In this document: piece after piece, positions 5,909 through 13,577 of the stretch
Layout: the number at the start of each line of letters is the position of its first letter
Position numbering within the stretch: the stretch's first letter is position 1
NCBI GenBank assembly: GCA_023396255.1
Contig: JAEWWU010000003.1
Coordinates: 1-14,885, forward strand
Reading direction: 5' to 3'
Source of the DNA: Bacteroidota bacterium
GTDB taxonomy: Bacteria > Bacteroidota > Bacteroidia > Bacteroidales > Porphyromonadaceae
Length of the DNA stretch: 14,885 nt
Program-made: the position numbers and the translations under genes
Notes under the pieces: generated by a model
Database searches by the model: none
Seen by the model: the letters and a program-made list of their open reading frames with translations, nothing else
What the model was told of the DNA's origin: nothing

Positions 5909-8395
5909 ATGTCTATTCATCAAGGAAACAATGTTGTTGCACGGGTAATTATTCCCCTGCGTTTGCACGAAATGTATAGCTATTTTGTGCCGTCTCCTAT
6001 GCAGAAGCATATAGCTGTTGGAATGCGGGTGTTGGTGCAATTTGGTGCAAAAAAGCTCTATTATGGGATTGTTGCCCAACTAAAGGATAATGCCAGAGGA
6101 GAAGAAAGAACGCTAAAACCCATTCAAGCACTACCAGATAGAAATCCATCGGTCACCCCTTGCGAGATAGAACAATGGATTTGGATGTCTCGGTACTATA
6201 TGTGCCCGATTGGCTCTGTATTGACAGCGGCTTTTCCTTCTTCTTTTTTGCCCAATAGCAATACGGAGGTGAGGCTCAATGAGCCATTCTTGATGGATGA
6301 TGAGTCTTTTGTATACAGGGAGGATACCGAAAATATTATAAGAGAGCTGTCTTCGTGTAGAGGGCATCGGTGCAAATTGAGCCTTTTGACTAAAAAGCTG
6401 GGAAAAGATGCTTTGTCGGAGGTCGATAGGATGTTGAGGGCAGGTTTGTTGGCAACAACGGAAACTCTTAGTTCGGATGCAAGTCCTTTGGGAGAAGCGG
6501 TTATCTCTTTACATAGCAATTATGCCAATGAAGAGGAGATTGAGCACCTTTTGAATTCGATGAATCGCTTCCGAGCCAAACGAAACTTATTGGAAAATTT
6601 ACTTCTCCTAATTGAGGAGGATGGGGGCGATTTACACAGCTTTGTTTCTCAAAAAAGGTTAATAGGGGGAGATAAGAATAAGGCTAATCATTTGCGAACT
6701 CTTATTAAAGATGGAGTTCTTGTTCGTTCTCATCGTTCTTTGAAAAGTCATAAAGAAGGGGAGGGGCGTGTAGAGGCAGTCCCTCTTTCAACACACGAAC
6801 AGCTTGTTGTCAATAGTCCCAATGTGATAGTTTGTGCTCATATAGAGGAACAGAGGGTTGTTGTTTTGCGCTATGCTTTGTGGACTTTATCTCGGGGTGG
6901 AAATGTGTTGTTGATGTCACCAACCTCCCATCCTTTTTCTTCCGTTATAGAAATGGAAGAGAGGTTTTGTGAGAATGGAATAGATAAGATCGTTTTTTAT
7001 AGTGCTCAGTCTTCCGATAAGACTAAAATGGAGCTGAGAACTCGTCTTTTGCTCGGTGAAAAAAAACTCGTTGTGGTGGGGACACGTGCAGCAGCCCTAC
7101 TTCCCGTAGAAAAATTTGACCTCGTTGTGATGTGTGATGAGGAGGATGTCAATTACAAGCAAACTGACCCGGAGCCTCGATTTAATGCCAGAGATTATCT
7201 GGCAGTGGTTTTGCGAAAAATGGAAATCCCTCTTTTGCTGTGTAGTATTACTCCTTCTCCGGAAGTTTTTTATCTTCTTTCTCAAGGACGCTACAATAGG
7301 GTCTTTTTTTCGGGAGAAGGTCGACGGCCTTTGGAGCCTAATCTGTCCATTGTTGATCTACGTGCCGAGAGAGCCAAAAGAGCATTGCTCCCCAACCGCC
7401 TTCTATCCAGGCCTTTGAAGGAGGCACTACACAATATTATTGCACAAAATAAACACGCAATACTTACGATCAATAGAAAGGGATATGCTCCTGTTGTTTC
7501 GTGTTCGCTTTGTGGGGAAAATATTCGTTGCCCTCATTGTGATGTGTCTTTGGTATATCATCTTCGCGAAAATAAATTAAGATGTCATTATTGTGGGTGT
7601 GAGATTCTGATGCCCAAGCTTTGTCCGGCTTGTGGAGGAGGTTCTAAGGGTATACCCTCTTTGCAAGAAGTCGGATTTGGCATAGAGCGCATAGTTGAAG
7701 AATTGACAGATACTTTTCCAGATACGGATATTTGTATGGTTGATGTAGCCTTGTTGGGGCGACCTACGGAAAGAGAACGTATCGCCAAGGCTTATGCTAA
7801 TACAGCTTCTACGATCTTTGTGGGAACGCGGATGATGGCATATTTCAGGACTATTCCTCGCTTGGGGTTGATGGCCATTGTTAATTTTGAACAACTTGCA
7901 TCTGGAGCAGACTTTAGATCATCGGAAGTCGCTTTCTCCTTTGTTCATCGCTATGCTCAAAATTACCCAGAGTTGCCAATTGTTCTACAGAGTAATAGAG
8001 AAGATAATCCTATGTGGGAGCATCTTAGAAGGGGAAGTTTGCAAGATTTTTCTTTGGAAGAGCTATCTATTAGAGAGATGTTGTTGTTTCCCCCGTATGT
8101 GAGACTAATAAATGTCTACGTTAAAAGCGCTAACGAGCAAGAAGTAGAGCTTATCACCAAAGAGCTTCAGATTCGTTTGTCTCAAGAGCCGGTTCTCCTA
8201 CAAGTACAAGGTCCTATAAAACCGTTGGTGTCGTGGATTAGACTAAAACATATACGTTATCTTTGCTTAAGGGTTTTGCATCAAAGTAACTGGCTGGCGG
8301 TTCGCGCTTCCATAGAGCAGGGAATTCGGGAAGTGGAGGTAAATATTCCGGCTGTTCGGAAAGCTTTTATTTATTGTGACGTAGATCCTCGATAA
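5909..8395 (+). CDS. priA: PriA-family primosomal protein N' with degenerate helicase motifs (candidate pseudohelicase)
   Basis: An 828-residue protein, the usual length for Bacteroidetes PriA, colinear with the family end to end. Residues about 8-110 form the 3'-DNA-binding domain (RVIIPLRLHEMYSYFVP, VGMRVLVQFG), followed by a winged-helix region. The zinc-binding insertion is intact with Cys532, 535, 541, 544, 559, 562, 572 and 575. The C terminus is typical, with FPPYVRLINVYVK (727-739), GPIKPLVSWI (768-777) and YCDVDPR (822-828). The motor is not intact: the Walker A motif (normally G.TGSGKTE) is replaced by AHIEEQRVVVLRY around 310-322, DEEH reads DEED (410-413), motif V (normally T(K)G.DF) reads TRMMAYFRTI (640-649), and the GRAGR of motif VI is absent near 680-690. 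GTRAAALLPV (391-400), YKQ.DPEPR.NARD (416-429) and INRKGYAP (521-528) survive. It should still bind forked DNA, and perhaps other restart proteins, but ATP-driven unwinding looks impossible. It follows the glycosyltransferase by 55 nt. Confidence 0.9.
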   Translation: MSIHQGNNVVARVIIPLRLHEMYSYFVPSPMQKHIAVGMRVLVQFGAKKLYYGIVAQLKDNARGEERTLKPIQALPDRNPSVTPCEIEQWIWMSRYYMCPIGSVLTAAFPSSFLPNSNTEVRLNEPFLMDDESFVYREDTENIIRELSSCRGHRCKLSLLTKKLGKDALSEVDRMLRAGLLATTETLSSDASPLGEAVISLHSNYANEEEIEHLLNSMNRFRAKRNLLENLLLLIEEDGGDLHSFVSQKRLIGGDKNKANHLRTLIKDGVLVRSHRSLKSHKEGEGRVEAVPLSTHEQLVVNSPNVIVCAHIEEQRVVVLRYALWTLSRGGNVLLMSPTSHPFSSVIEMEERFCENGIDKIVFYSAQSSDKTKMELRTRLLLGEKKLVVVGTRAAALLPVEKFDLVVMCDEEDVNYKQTDPEPRFNARDYLAVVLRKMEIPLLLCSITPSPEVFYLLSQGRYNRVFFSGEGRRPLEPNLSIVDLRAERAKRALLPNRLLSRPLKEALHNIIAQNKHAILTINRKGYAPVVSCSLCGENIRCPHCDVSLVYHLRENKLRCHYCGCEILMPKLCPACGGGSKGIPSLQEVGFGIERIVEELTDTFPDTDICMVDVALLGRPTERERIAKAYANTASTIFVGTRMMAYFRTIPRLGLMAIVNFEQLASGADFRSSEVAFSFVHRYAQNYPELPIVLQSNREDNPMWEHLRRGSLQDFSLEELSIREMLLFPPYVRLINVYVKSANEQEVELITKELQIRLSQEPVLLQVQGPIKPLVSWIRLKHIRYLCLRVLHQSNWLAVRASIEQGIREVEVNIPAVRKAFIYCDVDPR

Positions 8396-8452
8396 GGGTA
8401 TTGTTGTGAGAAAGCCCTCTATTTATTTGGTTATTTCAAAGGCGCAGAAGAG

Positions 8453-9889
8453 ATGATGAAACGATGGAAATGCTGGTTTTTTATTGGATTATTGGCAATG
8501 GTGCCGATTTCAATAAAAGCGCAAGATGATTTGTCTAATTGGAGCGAAATACAAACGTTGCATAAGCAGTATCTTAGTCCTGTTGTCGGAGGGGAGAGTG
8601 TTGCGATAGGTTTTTATTTTCCCGACACTATTTATGCCGAAGATAGAAGTCGGTTGCTCTCTTTTTTATCTTATTTAAAGTATAATTCGTTGCCCAATAA
8701 AGGTTCTTCTGTGCCTTTGCAGCTGCAGTTACCTTTGGTCAATAGACCGATAGTTTTGAATAAAGTCTTTGCATCGTGGAAGGCTCCTCTATTCTTTGGC
8801 CGGGTAGATTCTTCTTTCATACAAAAGCCTTACAACTTTATAGAGAGGCAATCTATTTGGAATGATTGGCGATTTGAACAGGAGGTTTTTCATCGATTGC
8901 AAACGGAATCCCTTCCACTTTTCAGGTACACAGCTTCAGATTTATTGGCTCATCGTGTGGATAATAGAAGAATAGATGGAGCCGATGCTAAAGTGATATC
9001 TCCCGACACAAAAGGAACCTCAACAGCAAATGTTGCGAGTTTTACTTTCTTTAAGCCGAATAGGCGTTATTGGTTTCCCTCTGTTCAAGGACTTGTACAC
9101 ATAACACAAAATTATATATCTCCCAATTGGCATAAGGGAGGAATAAGTAATTTGAATCTCAGTAGTAAGCAATTGTTTAGGTTGGATTACAGAACGGATA
9201 AATCCACGTGGACCAATGAATTGGAGTGGCGGTTGAGCCTATTTTCGGCAATCCAAGATCGTCAAGAAGAGAAGAAAGCTGCTTATCGTATTTCTGAAGA
9301 TTTGCTCCGATTACGTTCCAATTGGGGCTATAAGGCATTCAAAGGATGGTATTATACAGTGGATACAGAATTAAGAACACAAGCTTTTGCCAATTATTCG
9401 GAAGATGGTCAGGTATTGTATTCTCACTTTTTGTCTCCCTTAACGTTCACCGCTGGTTTGGGGATGAGGTACCGCCAAGACCACAAATCGAAAACTCGTT
9501 ACGGGCGACGTTTTAAGATCGATGTAAATATTTCTCCCTTAGCCTACAATTTGAAGTGGAGTAGGCGAATGGATATTGATCTTTCTCGACACGGACTTCA
9601 AGACAATAAACGTAGATATAGTGCTATTGGTTCTATGTTGCGTGTTGATATGCTTTGGAGTTTTAATGCTTCTTTGGCTTGGGAGTCTCGCTTCTACTAT
9701 AATACTAGTTATAAGCGGGTTGAGGCAGAAGCCGATAACTCTTTAATTTTTTCTTTCAATAACTATCTTTCAACTCGTCTCAATTTAGTTCTTCGTTTTG
9801 ATGACTCTATACCCCTCGTTTTGGGTCGGGACAAAACTCGGCTTCAAGTGTATCAGTTGTTGAGTTTTGGGTTTGATTATGTTTTTTGA
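8453..9889 (+). CDS. DUF3078-type outer-membrane beta-barrel protein
   Basis: A 478-residue exported protein. Residues 1-24 form a signal peptide (positive start MMKRWK, hydrophobic WFFIGLLAMVPIS, likely cleavage near KAQ). Residues 25-200 are a variable N-terminal part rich in aromatic residues. From about 205 the sequence alternates polar and aromatic residues as in transmembrane beta-strands and ends in FGFDYVF, the terminal aromatic signature of outer-membrane barrels. SPNWHKGGISNLNLS (223-237) resembles the W.KGG.N.. motif of the Bacteroidetes DUF3078 family. Function is unknown; family members are annotated only as outer-membrane proteins. Two adjacent Met codons are possible starts (8453 or 8456), with little consequence. 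It lies 57 nt after priA and 152 nt before thrS, so it may be the last gene of the upstream operon. Confidence 0.78.
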   Translation: MMKRWKCWFFIGLLAMVPISIKAQDDLSNWSEIQTLHKQYLSPVVGGESVAIGFYFPDTIYAEDRSRLLSFLSYLKYNSLPNKGSSVPLQLQLPLVNRPIVLNKVFASWKAPLFFGRVDSSFIQKPYNFIERQSIWNDWRFEQEVFHRLQTESLPLFRYTASDLLAHRVDNRRIDGADAKVISPDTKGTSTANVASFTFFKPNRRYWFPSVQGLVHITQNYISPNWHKGGISNLNLSSKQLFRLDYRTDKSTWTNELEWRLSLFSAIQDRQEEKKAAYRISEDLLRLRSNWGYKAFKGWYYTVDTELRTQAFANYSEDGQVLYSHFLSPLTFTAGLGMRYRQDHKSKTRYGRRFKIDVNISPLAYNLKWSRRMDIDLSRHGLQDNKRRYSAIGSMLRVDMLWSFNASLAWESRFYYNTSYKRVEAEADNSLIFSFNNYLSTRLNLVLRFDDSIPLVLGRDKTRLQVYQLLSFGFDYVF

Positions 9890-9932
9890 TGGATAAAACA
9901 AATTAAGGGAAAAGTATTCACTGAAAAAGATG

Positions 9933-9940
9933 TACCTTTG
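9933..9940 (+). promoter_or_regulatory. candidate -7 box of the thrS operon
   Basis: TACCTTTG fits TAnnTTTG exactly and lies in the 152-nt gap before thrS, the longest gap since 992 and a logical place for a new promoter. A clear TTG at -33 is missing. Initiation near 9945 would give a leader of about 97 nt. That leader contains a small hairpin, CCCCT (9983-9987) with AGGGG (9994-9998), followed by ACTTTT, which could be a weak attenuator or nothing. I see no T-box features. Confidence 0.4.
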
Positions 9941-10041
9941 AGGGCTTTTCCTTCAGCGAAAAAGAGAAGATAAGCCATTGAGCCCCTGAGATAAGGGGAC
10001 TTTTAGTAGATATTTTGATTATATTATTGCATTGCTGAATT

Positions 10042-11997
10042 ATGATACAAATCACATTGCCGGATGGCTCTGTTAGAGAGGCAGCTGTTGGTATTACTCC
10101 TCTGCAAATAGCAGAAGAAATAAGTCCCCGATTAGCTGCGGAGGTGTTAGCTGCAGAGGTGAATGGAAAAATTGTAGATCTTACGAAGCCCTTGGATGAA
10201 GATAGTGAAGTAAAGCTTCTAAAATGGGATGATGAGGGCGGAAAACACGCTTTCTGGCATACTTCGGCTCATCTTATGGCAGAGGCTTTGCAGTCGTTGT
10301 ACCCCCACATACAATTTGGTATTGGTCCTGCGATAGAGCAAGGTTTTTACTATGATGTAGATAATGGAGATACTCCAATAAAAGATAGCGATTTGGCGGT
10401 CATAGAGGCCAAAATGTTAGAATTGGCAAAAGAGAAAAAGCCGTTGCTTCGTTGCTCTATCAGTAAAGAAGATGCCCTGTCTCGTTTTACAGAAGACGGA
10501 CAAACATACAAAATAGAACTGATCAACGATCTGCAAGACGGCACCATAACTACCTATACACAGGGGAACTTTACAGATCTTTGTCGAGGTCCTCACCTTC
10601 CAAATACTGGAGCAATCAAGGCTGTTAAGCTTTTGAGTGTGGCAGGGGCCTATTGGCGAGGGGATGAAAAGCGCAAGCAGCTAACCAGAATATATGGTAT
10701 ATCTTTCCCTAAAAAGAAAATGTTGGATGAATACCTCGTTTTATTGGAAGAAGCCAAAAAGCGAGATCATCGCAAAATAGGGAAAGATTTAGAACTATTT
10801 GCTTTTTCTCAACGAGTGGGGCAGGGGCTTCCTTTGTGGTTGCCGAGAGGAACTCAACTTCGTTTGCGGTTGGAAGATTTCTTGAAGAAAATTCAAAAAA
10901 GGTATGGCTATCAGCAGGTAATGACTCCTCATATTGGTAATGTGGAGCTTTATAGAACTTCTGGGCATTTGGCCAAGTATGGAGCAGATTCTTTCCGACC
11001 CATCACAACACCTCAAGAGGGGGAAGAATTTATGTTGAAACCAATGAACTGTCCTCATCACTGTGAAGTTTATAAGATAAAACCTCGTTCGTACAAAGAT
11101 CTTCCCGTAAGGTTGGCCGAATTTGGTACAGTGTATCGGTATGAACAGAGTGGAGAGTTGCACGGCTTAACTCGTGTTAGAGGCTTTACCCAAGATGATG
11201 CTCATATTTTCTGTCGACCAGATCAAGTAAAGGATGAATTTCTTAAGGTGATGGATATTATATTCATCATTTTCAAAGCTCTTGATTTCAAAAACTTTGA
11301 AGCGCAAATATCTCTTCGAGATCAAACTAATAGAGCTAAATACATTGGTTCGGAAGAGAATTGGGATCGTGCAGAGCAATCTATTATAGAAGCTTGCAAG
11401 GAGAAAGGACTCCCGGCAAAAATAGAGTACGGAGAAGCAGCTTTTTATGGGCCCAAGCTCGATTTTATGGTGAAAGATGCTATTGGCCGTCGTTGGCAGT
11501 TGGGTACCATTCAGGTGGATTATAATTTACCAGAGCGATTCGATCTGGAATATGTCGGAGAGGATAATCAAAGGCATAGACCAGTGATGATTCACCGTGC
11601 ACCTTTCGGCTCTATGGAGCGTTTTGTGGCAGTCTTGATAGAGCACACAGCAGGACGTTTTCCTCTTTGGTTGGCTCCAGATCAGGTCGTTGTTCTCCCT
11701 GTATCGGAAAAATATAACAGTTACGCACACGAAGTCGCCAAAGAGTTGGGTTTGGCGGATGTGAATGCGATCGTCGATGATAGGAACGAAAAAGTTGGTC
11801 GAAAAATTAGAGATAATGAGTTGAAACGCATTCCATATCTTCTCATTGTCGGGGAACAAGAGACTCAAGATCGAACTGTTTCTGTAAGAAAACAAGGACA
11901 AGGTGATCAAGGTTCGATAAAATTGTCTACTTTTGTCGCCGATATCGTTCGTGAGATAGAAGAGCAGATGTCTTATTATCCAGCGGACAGCGAATAA
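10042..11997 (+). CDS. thrS: threonyl-tRNA synthetase
   Basis: A 651-residue cytoplasmic enzyme that attaches threonine to tRNA-Thr using ATP, close to the usual length of about 640. Residues 1-62 are the TGS domain. The editing domain that clears Ser-tRNA-Thr follows, with HTSAH (73-77) and the second site C181RGPH (181-185). The class II catalytic core holds the zinc ligands Cys337 (in MNCPHH), His388 (DDAHIF) and His518 (MIHRA), motif 2 around FGTVYRYE (361-368) and motif 3 in HRAPFGSMERF (518-528). The C-terminal anticodon-binding domain runs from about 545, with the conserved VDDRNEKVGRKIR (578-590). All key residues are present. It heads the block thrS-infC-rpmI-rplT; infC follows after 50 nt. 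Confidence 0.98.
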   Translation: MIQITLPDGSVREAAVGITPLQIAEEISPRLAAEVLAAEVNGKIVDLTKPLDEDSEVKLLKWDDEGGKHAFWHTSAHLMAEALQSLYPHIQFGIGPAIEQGFYYDVDNGDTPIKDSDLAVIEAKMLELAKEKKPLLRCSISKEDALSRFTEDGQTYKIELINDLQDGTITTYTQGNFTDLCRGPHLPNTGAIKAVKLLSVAGAYWRGDEKRKQLTRIYGISFPKKKMLDEYLVLLEEAKKRDHRKIGKDLELFAFSQRVGQGLPLWLPRGTQLRLRLEDFLKKIQKRYGYQQVMTPHIGNVELYRTSGHLAKYGADSFRPITTPQEGEEFMLKPMNCPHHCEVYKIKPRSYKDLPVRLAEFGTVYRYEQSGELHGLTRVRGFTQDDAHIFCRPDQVKDEFLKVMDIIFIIFKALDFKNFEAQISLRDQTNRAKYIGSEENWDRAEQSIIEACKEKGLPAKIEYGEAAFYGPKLDFMVKDAIGRRWQLGTIQVDYNLPERFDLEYVGEDNQRHRPVMIHRAPFGSMERFVAVLIEHTAGRFPLWLAPDQVVVLPVSEKYNSYAHEVAKELGLADVNAIVDDRNEKVGRKIRDNELKRIPYLLIVGEQETQDRTVSVRKQGQGDQGSIKLSTFVADIVREIEEQMSYYPADSE

Positions 11998-12047
11998 ATA
12001 GTAACAAGAAAGAAAAGAAGTAGTTTTTCTTCTTAGAAAACTTTTGG

Positions 12048-12668
12048 ATGGCAATTAGAGACGACAAACGAAACGGCAAAGACAAGAAAGATTTGCATAG
12101 TATAAATGAGCAAATTTTGGCACGCGAGGTTCGCCTCGTTGGAGATAATGTGGAGCAAGGAGTTTACAAAACTTCGGTTGCTTTGCGTATGGCAGAAAGT
12201 CAGGGCTTGGATTTGATTGAAATATCTCCTTCAGCCAATCCTCCGGTGTGTCGTATTGCAGATTACCAAAAATTCCTTTATCAGTTAAAGAAGAAGCAGA
12301 AGGAGTTGAAAGCCAAATCTGTAAAGGTTGTTATTAAAGAGATTCGTTTTGGCCCTCAAACAGATGATCACGACTACAACTTCAAGCTGAAGCACGCTCA
12401 AGGTTTTCTTAAAGATGGAGCAAAGGTGAAAGCTTATGTATTCTTCAGAGGGCGTTCTATTTTGTTCAAGGATCAAGGAGAAGTGCTTTTGCTTCGCTTT
12501 GCCACGGATCTAGAAGATTTGGCAAGGGTAGAGCAGATGCCTCTTCTGGAAGGAAAGAGAATGACCATAATGTTGGCTCCTAAGGCAGGAAATTCCAAGG
12601 GTGCTAATAGGAAGACTTCAGAAGATGTTTCTAAGTCGGTGGGTGCAGCAGTAGAGACAGAAGAGTGA
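12048..12668 (+). CDS. infC: translation initiation factor IF-3
   Basis: A 206-residue IF-3, which binds the 30S subunit, prevents premature 50S joining and checks the start codon and initiator tRNA. The N domain spans about 15-80 (INEQILAREVRLVGDN, 19-34; IEISPSANPPVCRIADYQKF, 57-76). A Lys-rich linker follows (81-90). The C domain spans about 92-180 with KEIRFGPQTDDHDYNFKL (97-114) and YVFFRGR (130-136). The tail after about 180 is longer than in E. coli and ends acidic. The start is ATG, not the rare AUU used for autoregulation in enterobacteria. In the spacer before it, AAGAA-GAAAA can pair with TTTTC-TTCTT (12006-12034, one bulged A, 8-nt loop), an A/T hairpin about 13 nt before the start that might affect translation. 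Confidence 0.97.
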   Translation: MAIRDDKRNGKDKKDLHSINEQILAREVRLVGDNVEQGVYKTSVALRMAESQGLDLIEISPSANPPVCRIADYQKFLYQLKKKQKELKAKSVKVVIKEIRFGPQTDDHDYNFKLKHAQGFLKDGAKVKAYVFFRGRSILFKDQGEVLLLRFATDLEDLARVEQMPLLEGKRMTIMLAPKAGNSKGANRKTSEDVSKSVGAAVETEE

Positions 12669-12835
12669 CTTTGAGGAGATGATACAATACAAATGAAGAT
12701 AAATAGGGTGTTCCTTTGACCTTTTTGCTCTTTTTTACGATTGAGAGAAAGGAAGCTTCCGGCAGGGCATAGGCTTGCCCCAAAGAGTGCAGAGGATTTG
12801 CCGCTAATGTTTTACTTATAAAAACTACAAAGAAA
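12669..12835 (+). promoter_or_regulatory. candidate rpmI-rplT leader
   Basis: The 167-nt gap inside an otherwise compact ribosomal-protein block contains a palindrome GGAAGCTTCC (12751-12760) directly followed by a hairpin GGGCA (12765-12769) / TGCCC (12776-12780) with a 6-nt loop. In Firmicutes and gamma-proteobacteria, L20 represses its own operon by binding structured RNA in this region. An analogous leader here is plausible, but the sequence does not match any leader I can recall and no clear promoter box is visible. Confidence 0.3.
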
Positions 12836-13030
12836 ATGCCTAAACAAAAATCAGTTTCCGGCGCAAAGAAAAGATTCTTTGTTACGGGGTCGGGTCGTGT
12901 GAAACGTAAACACGCATTCAAAAGTCACATTTTGACCAAAAAAAGTACCAAGAGAAAACGTATGCTGACTCACGCGGCTCTTGTTGCTAAGGTCGATGAG
13001 AAGAATGTGAAAGAAATGATCCTTAGATAA
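12836..13030 (+). CDS. rpmI: 50S ribosomal protein L35
   Basis: A 64-residue, strongly basic protein, the normal length for L35. It shows the family core SGAKKRFFVTGSGRVKRKHA (8-27) followed by FKSHILTKKSTKRKR (28-42). It is a component of the large ribosomal subunit. The start MPK is the standard N terminus. It sits between infC and rplT as in most bacteria. Confidence 0.97.
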   Translation: MPKQKSVSGAKKRFFVTGSGRVKRKHAFKSHILTKKSTKRKRMLTHAALVAKVDEKNVKEMILR

Positions 13031-13145
13031 GAGGTTGCGTAAACTTTTAGAGACTCGTAATCAAATCAGTATTAATCGAGAGGCAAGCCGAAAAGAGCCC
13101 TCACACAATAGTGGAGCCGCTGCCAATCATAATCAATGACAAAAA

Positions 13146-13493
13146 ATGCCAAGATCAGTAAATCACGTAGCTTCAAGAGCTAAGAGAAAAAGAATATTAA
13201 AACTTACCCGTGGTTACATAGGTGCTCGGAAGAACGTATGGACCGTAGCCAAAGGGACTTGGGAAAAAGGTCTTACCTATGCCTTCCGTGACCGCAAGAA
13301 CAAAAAGCGCGATTTTCGTGCACTCTGGATACAACGTATCAATGCTGCTGCTCGTTTGGAAGGAATGACTTATTCAAGTTTGATGGGGGCTTTGCACGCC
13401 AAGGGTATAGAAATTAACCGCAAGGTGCTTGCAGACTTAGCTATGAATAATCCTGAGGCCTTTAAGGCAATTATAGACAAAGTAAGAGGATAA
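13146..13493 (+). CDS. rplT: 50S ribosomal protein L20
   Basis: A 115-residue basic protein that binds 23S rRNA early in 50S assembly and is often the autoregulator of its operon. The start MPRSVNHVASRAKRKRILKL and the segment AKGTWEKGLTYAFRDRKNKK (35-54) are typical, as is the C-terminal globular half (WIQRINAAARLEGMTYSSLM, 61-80). The gap to rpmI is 115 nt, fairly long, with only weak stems visible (for example CTCG/CGAG around 13054-13082). The operon ends with the terminator 52 nt downstream. Confidence 0.98.
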   Translation: MPRSVNHVASRAKRKRILKLTRGYIGARKNVWTVAKGTWEKGLTYAFRDRKNKKRDFRALWIQRINAAARLEGMTYSSLMGALHAKGIEINRKVLADLAMNNPEAFKAIIDKVRG

Positions 13494-13508
13494 AATATTG
13501 TTTCTTCT

Positions 13509-13527
13509 CCCCCTCTTGGAGAGGGGG
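13509..13527 (+). other. GC-rich hairpin between rplT and the terminator
   Basis: CCCCCTCT pairs perfectly with AGAGGGGG across a 3-nt loop. It has no T-run of its own and lies 17 nt before the intrinsic terminator. It may protect the 3' end of the mRNA or help pause RNA polymerase. Confidence 0.5.
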
Positions 13528-13544
13528 GCTTGTATAGAATAAGG

Positions 13545-13577
13545 GACTGTGTCAAATATTTGACACAGTCTTTTTTT
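13545..13577 (+). terminator. intrinsic terminator of the thrS-rplT operon
   Basis: GACTGTGTCAAAT and ATTTGACACAGTC form a perfect 26-bp palindrome (13545-13570) immediately followed by seven T residues. This is a textbook rho-independent terminator for plus-strand transcription, 52 nt after the rplT stop. Confidence 0.92.

Noticed and set aside
9941..10041. T-box or other tRNA-sensing leader before thrS
   Set aside because: No T-box sequence, specifier loop or strong terminator hairpin; only a 5-bp stem is visible.
12054..12056. AUU start codon for infC, as in E. coli
   Set aside because: An in-frame ATG lies two codons upstream at 12048 and gives the better N terminus.
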